Made by a program: the position numbers and the translations under genes. This document shows, piece after piece, positions 1 through 5,866 of a stretch of DNA of 11,863 nt. The DNA is from DAOUFU01 sp034429275 (lineage in GTDB: Bacteria > Chloroflexota > Anaerolineae > Aggregatilineales > Aggregatilineaceae), in NCBI GenBank assembly GCA_034429275.1, contig DAOUFU010000096.1, forward strand, positions 1 to 11,863, read 5' to 3'. The notes beneath the pieces are model-generated. The model saw only the letters and a list, made by a program, of their open reading frames with translations, ran no database searches and had not been told where the DNA came from. Positions within the stretch are counted from its first letter, which is position 1, and every line of letters starts with the position of its first letter.

Positions 1-51
1 TTTTTCGCCGACTATCACGTCAGCAACCTGGATTTTCGGACTGGCTCATGA
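1..51 (+). CDS. C-terminal tail of a probable IS481-family transposase (partial)
   Basis: An open frame enters from the left edge, reads FFADYHVSNLDFRTGS and stops at TGA 49-51. Only 16 residues are visible, so the family cannot be read from the protein alone. The call rests mainly on context: 12 bases after the stop begin two direct copies of TGTTACCyATGTCCCCG, a type of sequence I associate with IS481-like transposon ends, and the tail would then be the usual transposase C-terminus close to the right end. The start and the catalytic DDE domain lie outside the window. It could instead be the end of another gene. Confidence 0.4.
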   Translation, partial: FFADYHVSNLDFRTGS

Positions 52-63
52 TACCCTTACCAG

Positions 64-112
64 TGTTACCTATGTCCCCGTCACTCTGTTACCCATGTCC
101 CCGGTCTGTACA
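64..112 (+). mobile_element. Right terminal region of an IS481-like insertion sequence
   Basis: Two tandem 17-bp units, TGTTACCTATGTCCCCG (64-80) and TGTTACCCATGTCCCCG (87-103), are spaced 23 bp apart and followed by GTCTGTACA. IS481-family elements typically begin TGT and end ACA, which puts the likely outer end at about 112. Downstream the sequence changes abruptly to one half of repeat family copy A, starting at the palindrome centre. The left end and target duplication are outside the window. The family assignment is from memory of IS481 ends, not from a search. Confidence 0.5.
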
Positions 113-260
113 AATTTTCGGAGAGGGGGCGGAGCGGCCCGGTTTTGGCCGCGCGGGGGTGAGGCCAGCCTTTTGCCCTCTCGAATCCGATCACATTGCC
201 GGAGTGCATCAGGCCAGGCGACGCACCAGGCGAAACAGTCCTTTGGGTGCGTTTGCCCTG
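113..260 (-). repeat. Foldback repeat copy A, left half only, reverse orientation, cut by the IS
   Basis: Read on the minus strand this matches the left half of copies B and D. It has one half of the 32-bp palindrome (TTTTCGGAGAGGGGGC, 115-130), the GCGGCC/GGCCGC hairpin, the arm GGGGGTGAGGCC (155-166), a GATCAC/GTGCATCAGG segment, and the distal stem CGCACC (222-227)/GGTGCG (246-251). The outer end resembles TTTGCCCTG (252-260), as in copy B. The other half of the palindrome is replaced by the insertion-sequence end. The outer end lies 10 bp before the -35 box of the tRNA-Glu promoter. Confidence 0.85.
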
Positions 261-270
261 AGATTCCACC

Positions 271-299
271 TTGACGCCCCTGGGTACGTTGAGTATAAT
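271..299 (+). promoter_or_regulatory. Sigma70-type promoter of tRNA-Glu
   Basis: TTGACG (271-276), a 17-bp spacer and a perfect TATAAT (294-299) precede the mature tRNA start by 20 bases. Transcription should begin near 306-307. This is one of the best promoter matches in the window, as expected for a stable RNA gene. Confidence 0.9.
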
Positions 300-319
300 G
301 CCGCCATGTCCTCACGCGC

Positions 320-392
320 GCCCCTATCGTCTAGAGGACCAGGATGCCACCCTTTCAAGGTGAAGACTGGGGTTCGAATCCCCATAGGGGCA
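320..392 (+). tRNA. tRNA-Glu (anticodon UUC)
   Basis: A full 73-nt cloverleaf: acceptor GCCCCTA/TAGGGGC with discriminator A392, D arm beginning GTCTAGAGGACC, anticodon stem CCACC/GGTGA around loop CTTTCAA, and T arm TGGGG-TTCGAAT-CCCCA. The anticodon TTC reads GAA/GAG glutamate codons. The first anticodon-stem pair is a C-A mismatch, a minor oddity. CCA is not encoded (CAG follows the discriminator), so it must be added by nucleotidyltransferase. The sequence is close to other bacterial tRNA-Glu genes, including the conserved TCGTCTAGAGG start. Confidence 0.97.
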
Positions 393-398
393 CAGCAA

Positions 399-432
399 AC
401 AAAACCGGCCACTGCGCCGGTTTTGTGTTTGT
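399..432 (+). terminator. Intrinsic terminator after tRNA-Glu
   Basis: An 11-bp stem, ACAAAACCGGC (399-409) with GCCGGTTTTGT (416-426), closes a 6-nt loop and is followed by GTTTGTT. It starts 7 bases after the tRNA. On the minus strand the stem is followed by a T-rich TTTTGTTTG run, so it may also stop the convergent gene ending at 485. Confidence 0.8.
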
Positions 433-484
433 TCGCGGTGAGCGGTGGAGACTGCACAAGCGCAGCCCCCACCGCGTCAATCGG

Positions 485-2299
485 CTAGGGCAGGTTGATG
501 CCGCACGAACGGGCGTTCACGTCACAGGTGGCGATCGGCGTGCCGCTGTAGAGCACGGTGAACGATCCCATCGTCCAGAAGACGGCGGTCGCGTCGGTCA
601 CCCAACCCTGGCGCGCCAGGCCGCATTCGGGCGGCGGCGATTGTTCGGGCAGACCCCACGGCCACAGCATGACGCATCCCCCCGCCTGGAAGTTGGTGAT
701 CGGCGAGGCGGCGGGCAGGAAGGTCGTCCAGATGTCGGCGCTGACGGTGCGGCCCGCACCCTGGAAGCTGATCGGCAGCAGGTTGAGCGGCGAGCCGGAC
801 ACATTGATCAGCGTGAAGACCGGCACCGTCGGGTCATAGATCAGCAGCAGGTCCTGGCCTTCCGCGCTGACCGGCGGCGCAACGACCGCCGTCGGCGCGA
901 CGATAGCCGTCGGCGCGGGGACCGGCGTGGCAGCGCTGACCGGCGCGAGCGCGGCAGTCGGCGGCATGAAGACCGGGAAGGTATCCAACACCGTGTTTTC
1001 GGTCAGCCGGGCCAGCCCAAAGCCGCCCTGGTCAATAGCATAAATATCGTATGCCCCCGCGCCGCTGCTGGCAAAAGCCAGGTATTCCCCATCCGGCGAC
1101 CAGCTCAGCCCGGCGATTTGCCCGCGCAGCAGGGTAAGCTGAAGCGGTTCCCACAGGTCCGACCGGGTGGAGAATACTTCAAATTGACCGCCCAACAGCC
1201 GCACTTCGGCCACGTAAGCGATGCGCTTGCCGTCCGGCGACCAGGCGAAGTCGGTGATATTCTGCTCGGTGGAGACGACGGTCGCCGAGAAGGGCGGCTG
1301 AATCACCAGCAAGTTAGAGAACACATCATCGACGGACAGCAGCGCCAGGCTGGCTCCGTCCGGTGACCAGGCGGGGTGAGTCTCGTCGAGCGGGTCCTGG
1401 GTGATGCGCTGCACATCCGAGCCGTCGGCGGCGCTCATCGTGTAGATGTCGAAACTGCCGCCCCGGTCCGAGGCAAAAGCAATGCGCGTGCCGTCCGGCG
1501 ACCACGCGGGCCAGCCGTCACGGCCCGCATCGTCGGTGAGCGCAGCAGCCACGCGCCCATTCACCGCCCGCATGTGGATGTCCATCGTGTCGCCCGCCTG
1601 CGAGACATAGGCAATGCGCATACTGTCGGGTGACCAGGTGGGCCAGTATTCGCTGACGCTGGGCGTATTGGTCAGATTGGTGAAGATCGCGCCGTCACGC
1701 GAGACCATATACAGGTCGTTGCCATCGCTGAACGCGATCCATTGGCCGTCCGGCGACCACACCAGCCGGTTGTCGAAAGCCAGGATGGGGGCCAGCGTGC
1801 GCGCGCCGGAGCCGTCCGCGTTCATCAGGTAGGGCAGCAGTTGATCCCCGGCCCCCGAATAGTACGCCAGTTGCACGCCGGGCAGATTGGGGCGCTCACC
1901 CATCGAGATGGCCGGTGTGGGGGGCAGCGCGGCCCAGGGTTCGGCCCAGTATTCGGTCGTGGTCCCTTCGGCGATCCAGCCTTCCGCGCCGCGTGTGCTG
2001 CGGACCTGCCACCACCAGAAATTCTCGGCGCACTGCGGGCCGTCGATGACGACGAAGACCTCGCCATCGGAGAGCATCCCCATCACTGTGGCGGTTGTAG
2101 TGGGCTGAGCGCGCAGGTTGCTGCCGATGCCGGTATTCACGGCCACCCGCCCCTGCTCACCCACCGTCAGCCGGGGCTGCGGCGCAGTCCCGCAGGCACC
2201 CTGTTGGGCATGGGCCGGGCCGGGCAGCGCAGCCAGGGACGCCACCAGCGCCATCGCCAGCGCCCCGGCGACGAGTCGAATCAGTGGTAAACGCATCAT
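485..2299 (-). CDS. Secreted SH3-domain and TolB-type propeller protein
   Basis: A 604-residue protein starting at ATG 2299, chosen because AGGAAGGAAG lies just upstream and a signal peptide follows at once (RLPLIRLVAGALAMALVASLAALPGPAHAQ). The frame is open further upstream but that stretch lacks protein character. Residues about 42-115 look like a bacterial SH3 domain (NLRAQPTTTATVMGML, then WWWQVRSTRGAEGWIAEG). Residues about 140-445 carry six propeller repeats marked by WSPDG/WSPDS at 181, 222, 266, 311, 353 and 400, typical of TolB/PD40 proteins. A Pro/Ala/Thr/Val linker (about 449-478) leads to an unrecognised C-terminal domain (481-604) with Cys541, Cys559, Cys592 and Cys599, possibly disulphide-bonded. 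No enzyme motif is seen; a cell-surface binding or scaffold role is inferred. A GCGGTGG/CCACCGC hairpin (442-448/469-475) lies just past the stop. Confidence 0.9.
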   Translation of the reverse strand: MMRLPLIRLVAGALAMALVASLAALPGPAHAQQGACGTAPQPRLTVGEQGRVAVNTGIGSNLRAQPTTTATVMGMLSDGEVFVVIDGPQCAENFWWWQVRSTRGAEGWIAEGTTTEYWAEPWAALPPTPAISMGERPNLPGVQLAYYSGAGDQLLPYLMNADGSGARTLAPILAFDNRLVWSPDGQWIAFSDGNDLYMVSRDGAIFTNLTNTPSVSEYWPTWSPDSMRIAYVSQAGDTMDIHMRAVNGRVAAALTDDAGRDGWPAWSPDGTRIAFASDRGGSFDIYTMSAADGSDVQRITQDPLDETHPAWSPDGASLALLSVDDVFSNLLVIQPPFSATVVSTEQNITDFAWSPDGKRIAYVAEVRLLGGQFEVFSTRSDLWEPLQLTLLRGQIAGLSWSPDGEYLAFASSGAGAYDIYAIDQGGFGLARLTENTVLDTFPVFMPPTAALAPVSAATPVPAPTAIVAPTAVVAPPVSAEGQDLLLIYDPTVPVFTLINVSGSPLNLLPISFQGAGRTVSADIWTTFLPAASPITNFQAGGCVMLWPWGLPEQSPPPECGLARQGWVTDATAVFWTMGSFTVLYSGTPIATCDVNARSCGINLP

Positions 2300-2525
2300 G
2301 AGGCTTCCTTCCTGAATTGTGGAGGGCGCATTCCGCCCGCCCATCGGCGGCGGATACACCCATGCGGCTTGCTGTCTCGGTTGCAGTGAACTCTTACCCC
2401 AGATTTTCCGCACGATCCGCCGCAGATGCAACCCGCGCCCGGCCTGCGAATCGTCTGCGGGCGGGCTGCGCCGCCCCACCGTGCCGGTGGCAGGGCGTGC
2501 GGTCCGGGCGATCAAAACCTGCCGT

Positions 2526-2556
2526 TTGACACTGGCGGACCCGCCCCATCTGGGGC
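2526..2556 (+). promoter_or_regulatory. Possible promoter/operator of the Fe-S protein gene
   Basis: The 295-bp gap between the divergent genes (2300-2594) has no gene or repeat copy. Its clearest signals are a perfect -35 hexamer TTGACA (2526-2531) and, 11 bp on, the inverted repeat GCCCCA-TC-TGGGGC (2543-2556), which covers where the -10 should be. No good -10 box is seen, so the promoter may be weak or activator-dependent and the inverted repeat may be a protein site. Both ideas are inference. Confidence 0.35.
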
Positions 2557-2594
2557 AGGATCACTCCCGCCGAATTGAGTATGGAGGCCCCCTC

Positions 2595-3659
2595 ATGAGC
2601 ACCGATGCTTACCGCCCGCTGGCGGCGGCGCTGGACGCGCTGCCACACGGTTATCCCCCTGCCGAGGATAGCTCCGAACTGGCCATCCTCGCCCACCTGT
2701 TCACGCCCGAAGAAGCGGCGCTGGCGGCACAGCTCAGCGCCACGCCGGTCACCGTCGAGGCGCTGGCCGCACAGACCGGCGGCAGCCCGGCGGAAATGCG
2801 TAAGCTGCTCAAGGGTATGGCCAGGCGCGGCCTGATCCGCGCAGTCAAGGGCGACGGCGGCCTCGCCTATGGGCTGCTGCCGTTCGTCGTCGGCTTCTTC
2901 GAGAATCAAGGCCCCACCATCGACGCGGAGTTAGCGGCCCTGGTGGAGCGTTACTTCGGCACAGGCTTTCACCGCGCGCTGGCAGTCGAGCCGCAGTTCC
3001 ACCGCGTGATCCCGGTCGAACAGGCGGTGCCGGTCGATATCGAGGTGCAGCCCTACGAGAGCGCAGCCAACATCATCAACGGCGCGCAGGCGTGGGCCGT
3101 GATCGACTGCATCTGCCGCAAGCAGAAAGCGCTGATCGGGCAAGCCTGTGGCCACCCCATCGAGGTGTGCCTTTCGTTCAGCCAGACGCCTCATGCCTTC
3201 GATGGATGGAGCTATGCGCATGTCCTCACCCGCGAGCAAGCGCTCGATGTGCTGCACACGGCGGCAGAAGCAGGGCTGGTTCACACGGTCAGCAATCACC
3301 AGGCCGATGTGGGCTATATCTGCAACTGCTGCACCTGCGCTTGCGGAATCCTGCGGGCAGTCAAGGACCTGGGCATGGCGAACGCAGTGGCGCGCTCGGC
3401 GTTTGTCTGCGCGGTGGATTCGGCGCTGTGCATCAGCTGCGAGGACTGCATCACGCGCTGCCCCTTCGACGCGCTGGCGCTGGGCGAAGACGGCATCATG
3501 AGCGTGGACCGGCGGCGCTGCGTGGGCTGCGGCCAGTGTGTCATGCACTGCGAGCAATCGGCGCTGCACCTGGATCGCCGCCCCGAAGACGAAATCAAGC
3601 CGGTGCCCGCCTCGCTGGCCGCGTGGATGGACGAGCGTGCCGCCGCGCGCGGGGTATAG
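2595..3659 (+). CDS. Winged-helix and multi-cluster 4Fe-4S protein, function unknown
   Basis: A 354-residue cytoplasmic protein with no signal peptide. The start ATG 2595 has GGAGG (2583-2587) upstream; the frame is open further 5' but looks non-coding. Residues about 28-95 look like a winged helix-turn-helix (VTVEALAAQTGGSPAEMRKLL, then MARRGLIR). A cysteine-rich middle part has C172xC174R, then C185xHPxEVC192, and CNCCTCACG (C243, C245, C246, C248, C250). The C-terminus holds two classical ferredoxin motifs, CISCEDCITRCP (C279, C282, C285, C289) and CVGCGQCVMHCE (C309, C312, C315, C319), enough for two 4Fe-4S clusters. Similar proteins of this layout are, as I recall, annotated simply as 4Fe-4S binding proteins in anaerobes. 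A redox sensor or electron carrier is plausible; no substrate can be named. It is convergent with the next gene (52 bp gap). Confidence 0.88.
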   Translation: MSTDAYRPLAAALDALPHGYPPAEDSSELAILAHLFTPEEAALAAQLSATPVTVEALAAQTGGSPAEMRKLLKGMARRGLIRAVKGDGGLAYGLLPFVVGFFENQGPTIDAELAALVERYFGTGFHRALAVEPQFHRVIPVEQAVPVDIEVQPYESAANIINGAQAWAVIDCICRKQKALIGQACGHPIEVCLSFSQTPHAFDGWSYAHVLTREQALDVLHTAAEAGLVHTVSNHQADVGYICNCCTCACGILRAVKDLGMANAVARSAFVCAVDSALCISCEDCITRCPFDALALGEDGIMSVDRRRCVGCGQCVMHCEQSALHLDRRPEDEIKPVPASLAAWMDERAAARGV

Positions 3660-3661
3660 GC

Positions 3662-3680
3662 GCGATCGATGCAGGATCGC
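3662..3680. terminator. Weak hairpin between convergent genes
   Basis: GCGATC (3662-3667) and GATCGC (3675-3680) can pair around a 7-nt loop, 2 bases after the Fe-S gene stop. There is no T run on either side, so termination here is doubtful. It is the only structured element in the 52-bp gap. Confidence 0.25.
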
Positions 3681-3711
3681 ACGCGAGCATACGAGACCTG
3701 GCGCGCCCGCC

Positions 3712-4989
3712 CTACCCCGGATGGTTCAGGTTGAACCAGTCCACCACCGCCACGATCTGATCGGCGTGGGATTCGAAGGACCGGTCCGCGTCGGGACTCA
3801 AATAGCTGCCCAGGAAGCGCAGCGCCTCAGGATAGCCGCCGTAATTGCCGTTGAGCTGATGATCGTCGCCGGGGAAGATGATCAAGCCGACGATCTTGCC
3901 GTACTGCTGCATGGCTGCGTAGAGCTTCTCGGACTGCCGCTTCCACACCGTGCCATCAGATTCGCCGTGCAGCAGCAAGAGCGGCGCGTTGATCTGGTCC
4001 GCCCAGTAGACCGCCGAGCGGTGAATATACGGATCGGGGTTCTGGTCAGGCATCTGGCCGATCACCGCGCGGTAGATGTCGCGCGCCAGCTTGGTCTCTT
4101 CAGCCCAGAGGAAAAGGTCCGCGATGCCACCGGTCGTCACGGCGGCACGGATGCGGTTCGCGCCGGAGCTGGCATCTGCCCGCAGCGCCATATAGGTCAT
4201 CATGCCCCCGCGCGAATGCCCCATCATGCCGATGCGCCAGGGGTCCACCTGCGGCAGCGAATCCAGCACCGGGATCAGGTTCAGCACATCGTGCACATCG
4301 TCCCAGCCGAACTGCTCCAATCCCTGGCTGCCGCCGCATCCGCGATACTGGCTGGCGATGGCGACATAGCCCGCCTCGACAAACGGCGCGATCTCCCAAC
4401 CGGAGAGTTTGCCGCCATCCCATGCGCCGCCCCGGTTGTAGATCACTGCCGGGAACGGGCCGGGGCCGGTGGGCCAGCCCAGGTAGCCCCGGATCAACAG
4501 GCCATCGCTGCGGTAGGTGATGGAGTAGTACTCGCTGTTGGGCGTGGAATAGATCAGCCGCATCGACTCGATCAGGCCGGAGGCCGGAGTGGCCGCCGTG
4601 CCCGCCGCATCACCAGCGGGCGCGGCCTGCGGCGCGCTCACCGGCGGCAGACTGGCCGGGGCGTTCATGGTCTCGTCGCTGACCGGCAGGCGGAAGGCGG
4701 CGAACCCCTCGCGGTAGCGCAGGTAGCCGCTGGCGACCCAGCCGCGCGCGCCGCCGTCCAGCGTGTGGACCAGCAGCCAGTTGGTCGCCTCGTCGCGCGC
4801 TTCGGCGATCAGCGGAGTCTCCGGCGGCAGCACGATCAGCACGCCGAAGGTTCCGCCCGCCCCGGCACGCAGATTGAGATCGTTGACGGTCCAGGCATCG
4901 GGATCGCTCTGAGCGCGCGCGGCGGTGAGCGGCAGCGCCCCCAGCACCAGCACGGCAATCAGCAGGCAGAAGGCGAGTCGGCGGAACAT
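3712..4989 (-). CDS. Secreted SH3-domain alpha/beta hydrolase (S9/dienelactone-hydrolase-like)
   Basis: A 425-residue protein. ATG 4989 is chosen for its upstream GAGGAG and the signal peptide that follows (FRRLAFCLLIAVLVLGALPLTAARAQ). Residues about 30-92 form an SH3-like domain (NDLNLRAGAGGTFGVLIVLP, then GARGWVASGYLRY). A Pro/Ala linker (110-137) joins an alpha/beta-hydrolase domain (about 140-425) with nucleophile elbow GHSRGG (Ser259), HGESDGTV (Asp345) and GDDHQL (His377), which give a complete catalytic triad; the oxyanion-side motif YNRGGAWDGG is at 184-193. This arrangement is typical of prolyl-oligopeptidase-like peptidases or esterases, but the substrate cannot be read. The SH3 domain suggests binding to the cell wall or surface polymers. 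Its promoter is at 5044-5072. Confidence 0.92.
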   Translation of the reverse strand: MFRRLAFCLLIAVLVLGALPLTAARAQSDPDAWTVNDLNLRAGAGGTFGVLIVLPPETPLIAEARDEATNWLLVHTLDGGARGWVASGYLRYREGFAAFRLPVSDETMNAPASLPPVSAPQAAPAGDAAGTAATPASGLIESMRLIYSTPNSEYYSITYRSDGLLIRGYLGWPTGPGPFPAVIYNRGGAWDGGKLSGWEIAPFVEAGYVAIASQYRGCGGSQGLEQFGWDDVHDVLNLIPVLDSLPQVDPWRIGMMGHSRGGMMTYMALRADASSGANRIRAAVTTGGIADLFLWAEETKLARDIYRAVIGQMPDQNPDPYIHRSAVYWADQINAPLLLLHGESDGTVWKRQSEKLYAAMQQYGKIVGLIIFPGDDHQLNGNYGGYPEALRFLGSYLSPDADRSFESHADQIVAVVDWFNLNHPG

Positions 4990-5043
4990 AGGCGGCTCCT
5001 CATGTCTCTGGCGAACAGCGCGGAACGCTGTGGATGGGCGGCT

Positions 5044-5072
5044 ATGATACCCTCGTCGGCAGAATGGGGCAA
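5044..5072 (-). promoter_or_regulatory. Promoter of the SH3-hydrolase gene
   Basis: On the minus strand TTGCCC (5072-5067), a 17-bp spacer and TATCAT (5049-5044) lie about 55 bp before the ATG at 4989. Transcription should start near 5037, giving a leader of about 48 nt with the ribosome site. Repeat copy B begins 16 bp further upstream (5089). Confidence 0.65.
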
Positions 5073-5088
5073 CGCGGGAGACAGGCCG

Positions 5089-5477
5089 GGGGCAGGGCAA
5101 ACGCATCAAAAAAAACAGTTTCGGTTGATGCGCATCGCCTGCCCCTGATGCACTTTGGCCATGCGATCGGATATGAGAGGGCGAAGGGCTGGCCTCACCC
5201 CCGCGCGGCCAAAACCGGGCCGCTCCGCCCCCTCTCCGAAAATTTTCGGAGAGGGGGCAACCGACAACGCGCCCGCAGGGCGCGGCGAAGGTGGGGGTGA
5301 GGCCGGACTCGCGCGGGTCACGTATTTTGATGCAATCACCCTGCAGGCCGGGGGCGTGCGTTTTCGGGCGAGAGTCCGACTCTTCGCCTGCCATCCCCGA
5401 TCACACTGCCAGAGTGCATCAGGACCAGGCGATGCACATCGACCGGAACAAGCTTATAGGTGCCTCTACCCTGCCCC
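5089..5477. repeat. Foldback repeat copy B, the most complete unit (about 389 bp)
   Basis: The ends are GGGGCAGGG (5089-5097) and CCCTGCCCC (5469-5477). From the left come the distal stem CGCATCAA/TTGATGCG (5102-5109/5125-5132), CCTGATGCAC, a GATCGGATATGAG segment, the arm GGCCTCACCCCC (5191-5202), the hairpin GCGGCC/GGCCGC (5205-5210/5218-5223), and a perfect 32-bp palindrome (5227-5258, centre AAAATTTT). Then follow the hairpin CGCGCCC/GGGCGCG (5268-5274/5278-5284), the arm GGGGGTGAGGCC (5293-5304) and a decayed mirror of the left arm (GATCAC, GTGCATCAGG, CAGGCGATGC) interrupted by about 70 extra bases near 5305-5375. It fills most of the gap between two divergent promoters. No protein is credible here. 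Confidence 0.88.
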
Positions 5478-5488
5478 TCCACCAAATT

Positions 5489-5517
5489 TTGACAATCCGC
5501 CGCTTAGCGCCTATGAT
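5489..5517 (+). promoter_or_regulatory. Promoter of the trpB2-like gene
   Basis: A perfect TTGACA (5489-5494), a 17-bp spacer and TATGAT (5512-5517). The start of transcription is expected near 5524, just before the T-box stem I. Copy B ends 11 bp upstream of the -35 box. Confidence 0.88.
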
Positions 5518-5523
5518 AATCCG

Positions 5524-5775
5524 CCAACAACGATGAACCGGAGAAGTACGCCCCTCTGCGCCGGACAGAAACCCGCGCCACCGGCTGCGAGCGCGGGACG
5601 GGTCGAGCAGGGGCCGAATGGACCGGGGAGTTGCGCGGAGGCAATGCCGCGCCGGGTAGGCCGCCGTTATCCGGCACAATGAGGGAAGTCGCGGGTCTGT
5701 GTGGCGCGCGGCTTAACCAGGGTGGCACCGCGGGTTAACGCTCGTCCCTGTTTGTTTGGGGGACGGGCGTTTTTG
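5524..5775 (+). promoter_or_regulatory. Tryptophan T-box riboswitch leader (specifier UGG)
   Basis: The T-box consensus AGGGTGGCACCGCGG is at 5719-5733, flanked by TTAACC (5713-5718) and GGTTAA (5733-5738), which pair to form the antiterminator. In stem I the lower helix CCGG (5538-5541)/CCGG (5623-5626) encloses the specifier loop. The 5' side carries AGTA (5545-5548) and the 3' side GAA (5616-5618), together the usual loop-E motif, directly followed by TGG (5619-5621). The upper helix GCCCCT/AGGGGC (5550-5555/5609-5614) and the stem CCCGCGC/GCGCGGG (5572-5578/5591-5597) continue it. TGG is the tryptophan codon, so uncharged tRNA-Trp should bind here, pair its CCA end with the T-box bulge and allow read-through into the gene at 5867. 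The specifier choice agrees with the downstream product. Confidence 0.95.
5739..5774 (+). terminator. T-box regulated intrinsic terminator
   Basis: CGCTCGTCCC (5739-5748) pairs fully with GGGACGGGCG (5760-5769, one G-T pair) and is followed by TTTTT (5770-5774). It lies directly after the antiterminator. Strong competition is expected through structures extending back into the T-box sequence, as in known transcriptional T-boxes. It sits 92 bp before the start codon, so control is at transcription elongation. Confidence 0.92.
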
Positions 5776-5866
5776 ATTCCGCACTCAAAAGTTAACCGCA
5801 CCACGTCCGCTTCCTCCGAACATCCCACCATCTCTCATGGTTCACATTTCAGGAGGAGAGTACATC

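Noticed and set aside
344..1366. Plus-strand open frame beginning inside tRNA-Glu
   Set aside because: It starts in the tRNA, crosses the terminator and is opposite the SH3/propeller gene; its Arg/Gly-rich product has no recognisable domain.
849..1760. Repeated GTCCGGCGACCA-type DNA within the first minus-strand gene
   Set aside because: These are the codons of the WSPDG propeller repeats, not a separate DNA repeat or CRISPR array.
5106..5339. Open frames across the repeat copies giving similar peptides (e.g. SENFRRGG, PSPKIFGEGAERPGF)
   Set aside because: They recur only because the DNA repeat recurs, run in several frames and on both strands, lack ribosome sites and do not respect the repeat boundaries. 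They are likely to be mis-annotated proteins.
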